A stretch of 64,000 bases of DNA from Polytrichum commune (lineage: Eukaryota; Streptophyta; Polytrichopsida; Polytrichales; Polytrichaceae), in contig OX485803.1 of the NCBI GenBank assembly GCA_950295325.1, positions 62,823,554-62,887,553 of the forward strand. Reading direction: 5' to 3'. Position 1 is the first letter of the stretch. Every line of letters starts with the position of its first letter. The position numbers and the translations under genes are program-made. The notes under the pieces are model-generated. The model ran no database searches. It was not told where the DNA came from and saw only the letters and a program-made list of their open reading frames with translations. Below, piece by piece: positions 12,579 through 24,200 of the stretch.

Positions 12579-13111
12579 AGGCCCTCATTGCTAGCTGCAC
12601 GGAGTTGTTTTCCGTCGTAGTTGAGTCATCGGAGGAAAGAGAGTCCTCATCGGGCTACTCCGACTTGACCCCTCATGACATGGTGGAAATTCAGGGTGCC
12701 GCGGTAGAAGGTGGTAACCAATATGCGGAAGAGGTGGACCAAGTGGAGGACATCACGGTAATCACGGCCATGCCGGTTTCCACCACTGAGGTGTTAGTTC
12801 CCAATGCCACCCCAGTTTCCGCCGCGGTTGGAGAGGAAACCTTGGGTGATTACTACGTAGCCGAGGTCTCAACACCGAGCCTTGCCACGGACTTCCAAGT
12901 GGTTGTCCGGGATCCGCCGCCACTTGCAATTCTTGCTCCGGGATTTCCGCCGGACAACCAACTTTCCGCACCACTGGCACCGGATGAGGCGGAAACGGTG
13001 GACCGCGTGGGAGCAATTCCCGGACCCGATGGACACGAGATGTCAGTGCCACCACCACGTGCTCCAACTTTGGCAACGAACAGAGTGGACCGCCGCGATG
13101 AACGGAAGTAG
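12575..13111 (+). CDS. Acidic Pro/Val/Ala-rich ORF overlapping the previous ORF by ATGA
   Basis: Starts at an ATG whose last two bases, with the next A, form the TGA of the upstream ORF (ATGA overlap, 12575..12578). Encodes 178 residues beginning MKALIASCTELFSVVVESSE, then an acidic region and a low-complexity Pro/Ala-rich region, ending RVDRRDERK. No known domain recognised. It may be the C-terminal continuation of the upstream protein displaced by a one-base shift, or a separately reinitiated product. Confidence 0.5.
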   Translation: MKALIASCTELFSVVVESSEERESSSGYSDLTPHDMVEIQGAAVEGGNQYAEEVDQVEDITVITAMPVSTTEVLVPNATPVSAAVGEETLGDYYVAEVSTPSLATDFQVVVRDPPPLAILAPGFPPDNQLSAPLAPDEAETVDRVGAIPGPDGHEMSVPPPRAPTLATNRVDRRDERK

Positions 13112-14803
13112 AATAAGAAGGAAGCCAAGTTGAAGAAGCGGAAGGATAAGGAGTAGATTTTAGTTAGGATTCCATTTTGGTTTGTTTTGGGCAAGTAGTT
13201 AGATGGCCCCGAGTTGTGCGCCTCGTCATTTTCTTTGTTTGGGTTTTGACCTCTCATTGAAGTGGATTGTCAGGACTGCCACGTGGCCCACGATTTCCAG
13301 CATGGGAACCATGACATGTGGGTGTTAGTTTGGTTTAAAAGGGAGAACACTTCGGTGTTTCTCTCATCATTTTGCAATGCAAATGTTCTTTTGTTCAATT
13401 CGGACCTTATGCTTTACTTCACCTTCGGTTTGAGTTGAGTCTTAAGTACATGTGTAATGCAAGTGGTCCCTCCTTCCCCTACTTGAGGTTTCCGAGTTTT
13501 CCGCCATTCCCTATCATTGTGTAGGTTGGTTAGGCTAGTCTTCCATGATAGGACAAGGGGACAGTAATACCCGATGTGCATGTGGTTAAAACGCCCCTGT
13601 GTGAGCATGTGATGGGCGGAGGAATCTTAAGCGCGGAAAGGAGGAAATGATTGGCCGAGCAAGGGGAAAGAATCCCACCGTGGGGTTGTTGGGCAAGGGA
13701 AGTTCCACACACACGGTAGATTCTTCCCCACTTACTCCGTCCAACTAGGGACTGACAATGAGCAGTAGTGGATAAACTTGTCCAATAGTAGGGGGAGAGT
13801 TCTGGTTTACGCCTTCCGCTTGCCGTGACCTGGAGGTGGATCACACCGATCAGCAGTAACGGACTGGTCTAGAACAATCATGCACCTGCCGCGACTGGCG
13901 CTTGGTTCCCACCGCGGATGGAGGCGTGGTAGCCCCATCCCTATATTAGCCCGGCCGTCACGGAAATCAACAGACCTTAGATCCTATCCTGTGTGACCTA
14001 TGGAACAGCACAAACTACCCATTGTGAGGATAGGAGCGAAGATGTTGTGTTTCCACCTTTCTCGAGGGAGGATTCGGTTTCCGCGTGTGGTATAGTGGAG
14101 ACTGTGCCATCACGGAAACCGGATCAAGCTGGTTTTGTAGACCCAAAACTTCCTCTACCTTTTCCCCCGTCAAAGGGGGTGGCACGCGTCGGATACTTGA
14201 GTGGGACACCTTCCCGAGGGAGGGCTGCCCCCATCATAACACTAGTCTAAGGGGGTAGTAGTTAGAAGGAGGAGGTGGAGATAGGGAGACAACCCTAAGA
14301 AATCAACCCAAAGGGTGAAATCCTGATGAACAACTATCAAGTCTCTCCGTGCATTCTAGCCCAAACCACTAGAATTATGGTCTTTGTGATATGGTTGAAA
14401 ATCTAGCGGATAGTGAAAATACAGGTCGGATCCGCTACCTCTATCGCGGAAACCTTATCTTGGAAGTCATAACCTGTCATAAGGAATCTTAGAATGGAGT
14501 GTATATAGTTGTTATACTATGGATTCGGGACGCTGAGTCTATGGTTGTTACTACTCTAGGGTGGGAGCTTGTCCATACTTTGTGTTGTGTTCCCTACCTC
14601 GGTCCACTACCAGGAAGGCGGAAATTTCTGTGCTATGATTTCCGTAATATCCCGGATTTCTTAATCTGATTTGTGTTATCTTAGTTTCTGGTGTTTTGTG
14701 TGTGTGTGTTAGTGAAAGCTTTCCTCCCTCTGTGTTGTGAACGACCGCAGGTTCTTCGTGGGAACGAACTCGGCGCGGCTGTGACGTTTTACGCGTTTTT
14801 AGG
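13112..14803. other. Non-coding tail of the 11.0-14.8 kb insertion
   Basis: No sustained frame. A possible promoter-like stretch TTTAAAAGGGAGAACACTTC lies near 13334, followed by a pyrimidine-rich leader. This is the layout of an LTR (U3-R) but I found no matching copy at the other end. Confidence 0.35.
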
Positions 14804-16152
14804 TTAATTTAATGAATACGCCACCACCGTGCTACGACACTCTTGCGACTCCTCCACATTGTCGGTGTGTCGCCCAGTGTCATTGCCTGCCTTATTTACA
14901 TCCCCCCTCGAAATTGTGAAATTGGAGGCGTCCTCCTCTACGGCACTTTGAGGGAGTGTGGCCCCTGCACTGTGAAGGGAGGGGAGCTCTAGAGAGTTTC
15001 GGACGTGCACCTGTCAGTCTAAGTTGCCGGTAGAGGTTGGTCGGAAGGAGGCTTTGGAGTGGCGGCAACCTAGGGAGAGGGTGGAATGTTCAATGTTGGG
15101 GTTGGATAGGCATGCTTTGGTATGTAGAGTGTATGACTATTAGATGAAGGCAACATGAGATTGGTGGGCATTAGTATGTTGGCCTCAAGAGTTGCAAACA
15201 CCACATGAGGTCTCGCCTGCAAGCTTTGCATTAGGCTCATGAATTGCTAGCTATGGGCTAAGAACTATTGATTTTGAGCCATGAGATCGGCGTGCCTGCG
15301 AGCGGATTCCAACCTAGCTTGCTCCATCTGAATTTGGATGGCAACCATCTTCTTGGCGTGCAACTCGTTGGCCTCATGTAGCTATTGGTCAAACTCTTCC
15401 TTCATTCTTTTCTCCATTTTCTCATCCAATTCAGACACAGACATTGGTTCTTTCTTCACCTTGCCATGTTGGGTAGGCAAGGCAGGAGATGACATTGTAC
15501 ATCTTAACCTTATCATTGTCTTCATCGGAAAGGTCCAAGACCGTGCCTTTAGGGTATTCTTTGTATGGAGTTTTGTTCCCCTTCCGTCAACTCTCACGGT
15601 TTAAAGAGATGTCGGGCCTCAAGATCAACTCCAGCACATCCCTGCCCTCCATAGGTGGGAGCTCTACTTGTTGAGACCCCCCCCCCAGAAGAAGTTGTGC
15701 ACCCAGCTTCTGTCGCAAGCTCCACATCCTTCTCTGCCATAACCCTGCAATACAAGATGGACCCGCAGTGGAAAAAACCCAACACGACAAGTGGGAGTCC
15801 CAAAAAGTGAGAAAATAGGGGCATGAGGGACCTTTAATGGAGTGACGGTAACATGTGTCTCGTGCGAATTCATGTGGTCTGCGCCCAGGATAAAAATGCC
15901 TATGGTAGGATCACAAACAATGCTGTGTAAATCTTCATGTATCGTAGGCCACTCCGTTGGGGAGTTGGGATCCTGGTTTCCGTCAGTGTTTGTCTCCATT
16001 TCATGAATTACCTCATTTCAAGAGGCAAGCGATACTAGAGGCTCGGAAGAAAACACGTTCACGATGTCCATTTTAGAGGCAATAATCATGTGGGCCATTG
16101 CATCATCGTAGTTGCAAATGTCCATAAAAGAATTCACCTGCAACCTAAACAT
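14804..16152 (-). pseudogene. Gene B remnant in Element 2, upstream part
   Basis: The minus strand from about 16152 gives LQVNSFMDICNYDDAMAHM and IIASKMDIVNVF, lining up with LVVNNYIDAKDEDEYQVHRV and KTSTMDLDDM at the start of gene B exon 3 in Element 1. At 15460..15382 it reads KVKKEPMSVSELDEKMEKRM, matching RVKEEALTVAELNAKLEQKM, the start of the gene B coiled coil. At 14.95-14.80 kb GRHTDNVEESQECRSTVV matches AQHTDMVIVEETQGN. Stops and frame changes break it in several places. The parts matching gene B exons 1 and 2 are absent. Confidence 0.7.
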
Positions 16153-16257
16153 CTAAAATACAACAACGAAATTAAGAGGGGGGCAAATGAGATCAGAACA
16201 TATTATAAATGAGAGGCTAGATATGACTACAAGTAACAACATGTAGTAGTATAATTT

Positions 16258-16350
16258 ACGGACGCGCGCACGTAAAATTACCTAGCCAAAAGATGCTAGG
16301 AAAAATTGAACATATGAAAATACATGTGAATTATACGGATACGTGTTTGT
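16258..16350. repeat. Two degenerate Element-2 palindromes
   Basis: 16258..16273 reads ACGGACGCGCGCACGT and 16335..16350 reads ACGGATACGTGTTTGT. They lie just upstream of the gene B remnant exon at 16152, the position where Element 1 has its intron 2 pair (56983 and 57083). The placement of two sites in this intron is therefore conserved between the lineages. Confidence 0.6.
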
Positions 16351-16359
16351 AAAATTCAT

Positions 16360-18930
16360 CGGAGGATATGAGGTAAAGTAGGTATCTCTATGGTTTCAAA
16401 GCCAAAGAGTTGGTTTGTACTTATCCTTAGTTCAAAAATAACATATTTTAAATTCAGAAGCCTGGTGAATGAAAATGTTCTAATTATCCTTCCTAAATAT
16501 CCAATTAGTCCAACACAAGTTTAATTGCCGTGGAATAAACAACTTAGATCCTTCTAATATAGTTATACTATTAAAACTTAATATAAAGTGGCTTAAAAGC
16601 TCATATGATGTTTAAAGATTTTCAACTAACCGAGACCAAATATAAGAAGAGAAGATTTTTGTGAGCAACCTCAATGAAATGCTCATAACTTCTATTCATA
16701 TTTTTAGAATGGAACGAAACTAATTAGATTAGAAAAATAACTTCAAGATCTTTTTAGACATATAAACCACAGAAAATAAATATTGTAGCAAGCTGAAATG
16801 AAGCTGCAAAGTCAGCAATGCCAAAATAAAAGTTATTCACAGAGATGCCTATAACTTCTAGAGAAAGTTGTACAAATTTATAAGACTAATTCTTTTTGGA
16901 AAGAAAAATTTAAGAACTATCCACGAATTTAAAATATGTTATAATTACTAATTAATGTTATATTTTATAGAAACTAATTATGTTTTACCAATAAAAAAAG
17001 ATGAATTAAAGTACAACTTCAACACAAAGCTCAATAATTAAATGAATTATAAGAAGAAAAAAACTTTTATTAACTAATAAATCACCTCGCTGCATCCTTA
17101 TAACTACTTCCATTCAAAATTATTAGGTAATTAACAACGGGTCCTTCAATCCAGGGTAAGGTTGTTCAAAGTTAAATGAGATTGGGGTTGGAGAAGAGAG
17201 AGACTAGGCTTGAAGGAATTTGGACCTTCGAAGGTCCGGAATCAAGAAAAAGTGAAGACTAACAGAGATATTTTAATAAAACTTCAAGATCCCTTGAATA
17301 TGGTTACCTCACATGGTGGGATTTCATTTTTTTTGTTAATTTTTGCTTCACTACATACATTTTTGCATTGGATCCTTTAGCCACTGTTGATTATTTTTTA
17401 TTTAAAGGTTTTTTTTTAGATTTATTTATTTAGTCTATGTTTTTTAATCTAGTTATCTAAATGTCACTTGCGAAAATGAATCTCACATCGTCAAAGCAAA
17501 TCGGCTAAGTCTAAGGACATCTTCAATGATTAACGTTGTTTACTTCACTTGTTTCATTTTTTTAGCGTATAATAATTTTGCACTCTTGGAATGTTCTAAA
17601 TTTTAGTCTTACCAACTATTTATTTATTGGTTTTAGCTTACTCAATTCTAAAAAAATAATCTTATAATCCATTGTCGCTTGTCTTTTTAAAATTTTATAG
17701 ACTAAGATAATTTCTAAATCTAAACTTATTCAACAAACCTTGTATTTAACAATTAAACTTTTATTTATCACTACCACTAGATTAATTTGATGAAGGAATA
17801 AAAATAACTCTTCACATGAAAATATGAAATTGAAGAAAGACAAACAACTCCTCATCAATACAGCATAAATAAGTTTGATATCTATGAAGATATTGTTAAC
17901 TATTTCATTCATTCTAGTAAAAGTCTTTAGGATATCAATGTAAAAATCTATTCGGAGCTCCTACGCCAAGTAGATTGTATACATAGTCTCTTTCATGAGT
18001 TCTTAAGGGTGTGGGGTGGATAATGTTTTTTGGAATAGAACGTTAGTTCTAACAGGCAGCCGCCCAGTTCGTGAAAACTTATGTGTCAAAATTAAAAGTT
18101 ATATACCTTCCACTTGTTTCACTCCCTTCTCTTTTAGACGACATCAATCTCTTCCGTCTTGGCTGAGATGTATATGCTATGATAGAAATCATATTGGAGG
18201 TTCATCATTGAATTATAGAGCTGGACTTCTGCTGCGGACTTCTATTGCTTTACAATCCAAAGCTATATATTTGGCTCAAGGAGGGCATGTAACTAGTATA
18301 TCTTGAAGGGTCTAAAGAAAGGTTCGTAGAAAATGATTTCGGCAACTTCTTGTTTCCAAACCTCGGGAAATATACGGAACTCAAATATTGCGAAAATATA
18401 TTCTCGAGTGTCATGTCTTACAGAGGCTCTTCAAACATGAGTGTTCTATTTGCCGAACTTCATAACTGAAGGGACTGTGCAAAATCTTACAACCCTAAAC
18501 TTCGATTTCTTTTTCCTATTGAGGAACTTCAAATATATTATTATTTCATTTTCATCGATAATTTTATTTATTTATTTCTCCTTAATCATTGGAATACGAA
18601 GGGAGTATCTTATCAAAGCTCATATGAAAGCCTCATTGATGTGATATTCATCCTTCAATTTTTTCTGATTTTTCTAAACGATCTTATCAACTGTATTCGT
18701 ATGGTTGCGGGTGGGCAACAATTTGGTTATCTTCCTTATGGCCATGGTTTTCTTCTTCATATATTCACACCACTTCTTCATGTAGTATGTGGAAGGCTTC
18801 ATATGCTTCGGTTGCTTCATGAAGATTTTGGGGTAGAGCAAAGTTTTTTTAGAATTTCGAGAAGGATGCGCTCTGTCACTCTATAGAGTCAACTGTCAAC
18901 TCTACTTCCCAAAGTCTCCGATTAACGAAT
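16360..18930. other. AT-rich interior of Element 2 where transposase and gene B exons 1-2 are missing
   Basis: Only short random frames. I searched both strands for remnants of the Element 1 transposase (LDNCAKDNK, GHTHDDID) and of gene B exons 1-2 and saw none. The region is strongly A/T-rich. Confidence 0.5.
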
Positions 18931-19274
18931 ATAGTGTTAAAAAATAATACCCCTTCTTATATTCACATTGATTTGTACACTGTGTGAAGATTATACCCTT
19001 GGATATTGAATTATAAGTAATATGAGGTCCTATATAAAATATAAAATATGGTTTTTTTAAGATATAATATATTGTGGTATAGATTATCTTCATTTTTTAT
19101 AATGGAGCATTTGTGTGTTTGTTTGTGTTGTTGAATGTGTAATGATAGTATTTTTGAATCCCAAAGTATTGAAGTTAGAATTTATGATTGTCATTACAAA
19201 AACACTTCCATTTGGAACTCAATGTTTCCTTGTGCTAATCCTTGATAATGTAGTCTTAGTTTTGGCACTTAAAT

Positions 19275-19516
19275 CACTATATTTGTTAATCGGAGACTTT
19301 GGAAAGTCTCTAAATAAATGCAAATGGTTTAATGCCTGGTCCAATTTCTTATTGTGATGACATGTATTTTTACCAAATTGGTTAGTGCCGCCCACGTGAA
19401 TTGGTTTGTGAAGACACATTGTATATATATTTGTGTTTTCCTTGTTCTCTATTTGAAACCCATGTCCTTAAGTAGTCTCAAAATCATAGAAAAGTCTCCA
19501 ATTACCGAATATAATG
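19275..19516. mobile_element. 242-bp deletion derivative of the Element 1/2 family
   Basis: The left side begins CACTATATTTGTTAATCGG and continues with GAGACTTTGGAAAGTCTC, as at the left end of Element 1 (44879). The right side read inward begins CATTATATTCGGTAATTGG and then GAGACTACTTAAGGACATGG, as at the right-type ends at 4793 and 61408. It has one end of each type and no coding content, so it looks like a MITE-like internal deletion product. No clear target duplication. Confidence 0.75.
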
Positions 19517-21296
19517 AGACTTATAACATTATTGATCCATGTGGGTCGATTCCATGACCTTGGAATATGCCAATTAAATTTTGTGAAGCCTCCGAACGAA
19601 GTAAGCATGTTTGTTTACTATTCATACATTCAGATTGACATTTGGAAATCTAAGTGAAGTTATACTCATGGCACTATTCACAAGAATCACTATTCATCCC
19701 CATATTATTCACTAAAATACTATTCATAGCAACACTATCACTGAAAAAATTGACATTATTCACAAGTTCTTATTATTTATGGAGACACTATTCATTATTC
19801 GTACCAGCATCAATTTCTTCTTATTTTCTAAGTTTCTTCCCATGGAAGTAAGATAATGGAGGCCCATGTCAAATGCTAAATATAGAATGGAACACAACCA
19901 TGCACTTGAATAATATTATGCTCATAAGAGTGGGGGTTCATTTAGGTTCCACATGTATAACTCTGTTAGTTTCTTACATGGCTTTCTAGTAATTTTTAGT
20001 TGACTTTGTTCTATTCAAATCTAACTTCACATATTATATCAAGGACGTGTTTGTGCGTCTTTGCAACCATCTGAAAATTGTGGGAGTTCTCAAAATCGAA
20101 TCGGTTCATTACGTACATGACCTGAGAAGTTATCCAAATTCCTAGCATTAAGTTAGAGTGCACATCATTTTGGGAGAGTTACCATCGCTGACAACAGTCG
20201 TGACCACAAATTGGATCAAATGTCTGAATTGCAGCTGGCACTAAAAGAATTCCATATGCTCATTTGCATTGCTTAATTTGATCACAATGTTGGAGATTTC
20301 TTTGTCTCCCAAAACAATCCAAAACAAAAATACACCAAAAAAGCCAGTAATGGAGACAATGCTGGATGAGGTCTTTGAGATCCAAAAACAGAATAGTTAA
20401 TCCTCGTTCAAATTCTGAACTTTGGACTGTCATCCAAAATGAACAGGATGAACAAAATTCAGGCTCAGGCGATGGGGAATCACTGCAGAAACACATTACT
20501 TATTTGGGGATAAAGCACGTAATAGGTATCCAACCTATTTTGCAGTGACAGTAAATATGATATTCTTGGTGAACAGGGGTAGAATTAAATGTGTGGTTTT
20601 CCTTTCTATGTGTAGGCTATTGTACCCAAGAAGAATTTACACAAGAAATTTTGGGAGGTCCTTTTGAGCATACATTTCACCTCCCAAAACAAGTAGATTT
20701 CACCTCTTTTGATTGTTGAGCCTTCTTGGATACTGTTGAAAGACCACAGTGCCTTGTAGGTCTCTCTTACCGAGACGGACTGAACTATGTTTTATGCAAT
20801 ATAAAACATGATGCCTAGCAATTATGCATGAAAAGGTGTATTCAGCCTGGCAACTTCAAGCTACAGGTTTTTGCAAAAGCGACTCACTTCAGGATTAGAA
20901 AAAAGCAAACAATGTTCAGACAATGATGTTGTAATAGTATAACTATTGAAAATACACTGGTGACCATGAAATGTTGGTCCTCAGTATACATAGTGTGAGC
21001 CTCGCTAGGTGGCCAAGAATTGTCAATTCATCTAGTGCAATTGTCAAAATAAGGTTAGAATCAAAATTTCTTGCAGAGGTAAGGGATTCATGATAGCCAT
21101 GATCACAGTACCAACTCCAATTTCGGTTAGTAAATAAGCTTTGACTAAGTCTATCTTTTGTTAGCTCAATGTATGCTAGCTCCCTATGTACTTATCACTA
21201 GATGATAATTAGTTCCTATGGGGATACGAAGCCTCAGTGTTGATAGTAGAAACGTGGTTTTGTAGATCGATGGTGGCTACATGTTGACAGGTGTAC
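19517..21296. other. Spacer downstream of the prolyl oligopeptidase gene
   Basis: No convincing gene. 19660..19820 holds the right arm of the CACTATTC-rich inverted repeat. 20.2-21.29 kb probably includes the 3' untranslated region of the oligopeptidase; I could not place a poly(A) signal with confidence. Confidence 0.4.
19660..19820 (-). repeat. CACTATTC-rich repeat, right arm of the long-range inverted pair
   Basis: Repeated CACTATTCA units. The reverse complement aligns with 3640..3790 through a stretch including GTGTTGCTATGAATA and the following GATGAA block. Confidence 0.6.
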
Positions 21297-24200
21297 TCAA
21301 TCCATCCAAGTAGCTCCTGTCATCTTGGCAAAAAAGGAGTACGCATCACTTACTTCCTCAATCTGCATCACCCACATGAGTTTCAGAACTCACATTAATT
21401 GCTGGTGCAAATGGTAAGTGAGTCCAATCATTTGAAGTAAAGAGCATAGCTATGTATACGATAGCTCAGTATGAATGCCAATCTTGAGAAATTTGAAGGT
21501 GGCAAGCCATGGTGTGGCAGGTGGTGGAATGGCTACACCACGTAGTGGTCAGGCCTTGAGTGCAGTCGCTGACTATGAACCTTAAACCCTGTTTCCGATT
21601 GGACACGTGGATTTGATGACCCTACCTTGGCATAACGTCCAATAGCACATGTCGCCCTGCCATTGGCTGTAGTAGGTATCCAACACCTACTACAGCCCGT
21701 GGCAATGCTCCTTGTATCCAATACCTAGTCCGTAGCAATTTAGAGGCAATGGTATAGGTTACTAAAATTCCACCACAAAATTGTTGTGTCAAGTTTTCAA
21801 CTTGTATATGGCATGATGAAATGAATGTGTCAAACTTACCATTTTTTGAGTAGGGCGGCCAGCCCCGTGCCCTGAATTCCTGTCAATACGAGCGATGATG
21901 GGATTTGTTTGTGGGCTCTCTCTCAAGCTTGTGCAAAGAGTGTGCTGAAGAGTCTGCTCACAACCAGAACAAGTTCACCAAATATTAGCTTCAGATTAGA
22001 TGCTGCAAATTTGACAACAAGGTTGGGGTTCTTGCATATCTGCGAGGCAGTGAAGAAAAGTATATTGCAGGGTCTTAATGACTACCCCAATTCGTTATAC
22101 TTGATCTAATTTTTTCTTCATGCGTTTAGGCACCTTGTCAGGTGTAAGAGTCCTCTAAATTAAGTGCACATAATTTGACTCATAAACATGCCCCATGGTT
22201 GGTAGATTGTCTCAAATTCAGAATTAGGTTATTTTTTCACTTGAATTGGGTCGCTGGTCCTTGCATAATTTTTTGGTCAGTGTAAACTTGGGCTCCACAC
22301 AAAGGCCTCAAATGGTACCATTTTCTGGTACTAAATGAGGTTGTAATCTCATGATGTGGTCATCTACTATACAGTGTGAAACTTTGGAATGGCAAGGGTG
22401 CAGGGGCGTTGCCACAGTCGCCGTTCCGAAGTTCCAAATTGACCGGCCGTCGACAGCGGCATGTTGAGAAGATGGTGTGAGGATGGCGAGGGACATTAAT
22501 TTATATGCACGGATGCAACTGGCCGGGACGGCATGGGCACAAACTAGTTAAGATACATACCGCAAGGAGCTTGAGAGAGTGAAGTGGGACTACTCGATCG
22601 TCATGATCAGCAGTCAGCAACATGGTGGGTGGGTATTGCACTCCCATCAGCTTCTCCCATGGTCTCCACACATTGTGAATTGGTGAGTACCTGCAACAAA
22701 AACCAAATTGTAGTCAGACTCATGACGATGAGAGAATGATCAAGTCTTGAAATTTGTATCCCATGAACTAGTTGAGGTGATCCAAGTTCGTCATTACAAT
22801 TTCAGAACCCATCTAAAGAGGTATAGAGAGGAGCTAGCACGCACTTGATAAGCCACTGAAACTCTTCCTCCTTGGCGGAGCAACCATAGTCTGTGATCCA
22901 TGCATGACCTGAAATTATCCCCATTGTAAACAATCTTGTCAACCGAAGGACGAGCTGGCTCAGTACACATGCAACATACGCCTTGAGCCCAGCTGGAGTC
23001 ATTAATTAACCACAGTTGTTAAACTATATGTGGTTTTATGTGCACAATGTCACAATGGCTGCTGAGATTCACAATGTGATGCCCTGTAACAGATATTTGC
23101 TTCTGAGGTGGAATGTAGGAAGTGAAAAAGTATTACTTTTGCTTACCAATAGTGAATTTGTGAAAGCGTAGCATATCCATCACACCCACATGAGCCAATG
23201 CACATCCAAAGAGCTCCGGCCTCTGCACAAACATGTGAGCCAGCAGACTATAAGTGCACCCCAGAGTAAATTTTCAGAAGTCATCCAAATTTCCAACACT
23301 AACATGACCACTCCCGAGCATGGAGTGAATACAAAACCCTGAACCCAAATTCCCTACTAAGAAAGAAGAAGAAGGATATGCAAGCCATGGATGGTCGAAT
23401 TGGGGATCATGGTTGGCTTAACTAAATTCGAAAGCCTGAATTGAAACTGCCTCATAGCCATTGATCAATTCCACAATACAATGCCCATGATGCTTGACAG
23501 GTGACATGTTTTAATACCTGATTGATGCAGGCGGCCACAAGTAAGCCGCCATTACTGCCACCTTCAATGCATAGTTTGTTGGATTGAGTATAATTCTCCT
23601 TTACTAAGTACTCCGCGCATGATACGAAGTCATCAAAGCAATTCTGCTTCTTAGACAGGGAGCCAGCTTTGTGCCACTCTTCTCCATACTCTCCCCCACC
23701 TCTTATATTGGCCACTGCCACAACTGCACCGTAATGTCGGGCCAGGACTAATCGAGAAACACTGAAGTTGGGGGTGAGGCTAACATTAAATCCTCCATAA
23801 CCATATAATAGTGCTGGATGGTTACCATCCCGGACTAGACCTTTTTGTGACACTATGAACATGGGTACCTTGGTGCCATCCTTACTTGGTACAAACACCT
23901 GTTCAATGAACGGATGGCCATGAGTCAGAGAAATAATACGCTTCAACGAGTCCTGTGTAGAGTATCCACCTCATTTTCGGATAGTTTGTGAGTTCATCAA
24001 AGTGACTAAGATATACCTCACAGAAATGAATAAAGGCATTTTTATGTGTGGTAGGCTTTTAAGGGTTATGCGTTATTGTATAATAAATATGATTCCCTTG
24101 CTAGTACAATCACTTCATTGGCATATATACCAGGTTGTGCATACCTGTTTTGTTTCAAACATGGAGCGGTCGAAAACGTCCGAACCAACCTCACGAAAGG

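Larger units (their letters stand above)
11022..14810 (+). mobile_element. ~3.8 kb ORF-bearing insertion in Element 2 (retroelement-like, not classified)
   Basis: This segment separates two parts of the gene B remnant that are contiguous in Element 1, so it is an insertion. It begins TGTCGCGGCCCGCATTTTC, close to the LTR family A start, and is preceded by CTTTT. The right border is near 14770..14810 (TGTGACG followed by TTTTACGCGTTTTTAGG) and is not resolved. It contains plus-strand ORFs at 11277..13111 and a 1.6 kb non-coding tail. No reverse transcriptase, integrase or transposase is visible, so it would be non-autonomous: a LARD-like element or a very long LTR with ORFs are the alternatives. 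Confidence 0.6.
4793..18936 (-). mobile_element. Element 2: decayed relative of Element 1, inverted orientation
   Basis: The left end starts CATTATATTTGGTAATCGG and matches the right end of Element 1 read inward, including the later GAGACTATTTAAGGA block. The right end (CGAATATAGTG ending at 18936) matches the left end of Element 1. Internal homologies are in matching order but on the minus strand: gene B remnant (16.15-14.80 and 11.02-10.72 kb), gene C (10378..9635), gene D (9.53-9.09 and 5.54-5.15 kb). No transposase remnant is visible in 16.4-18.9 kb, where it should be. Two large insertions interrupt it (11.02-14.8 kb and about 5.56-9.0 kb). No target duplication is visible, as expected for an old copy. 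Limits come from end similarity and colinear gene order; an assembly of fragments is possible but less likely. Confidence 0.75.

Noticed and set aside
15664-15999. 111-codon minus-strand frame as an independent gene
   Set aside because: It lies within the gene B remnant of Element 2 and its later part runs out of the homologous frame.
22308-22496. 62-codon minus-strand frame in POP intron 11 as an extra exon
   Set aside because: The POP reading frame closes exactly without it and the encoded peptide matches nothing in the family.
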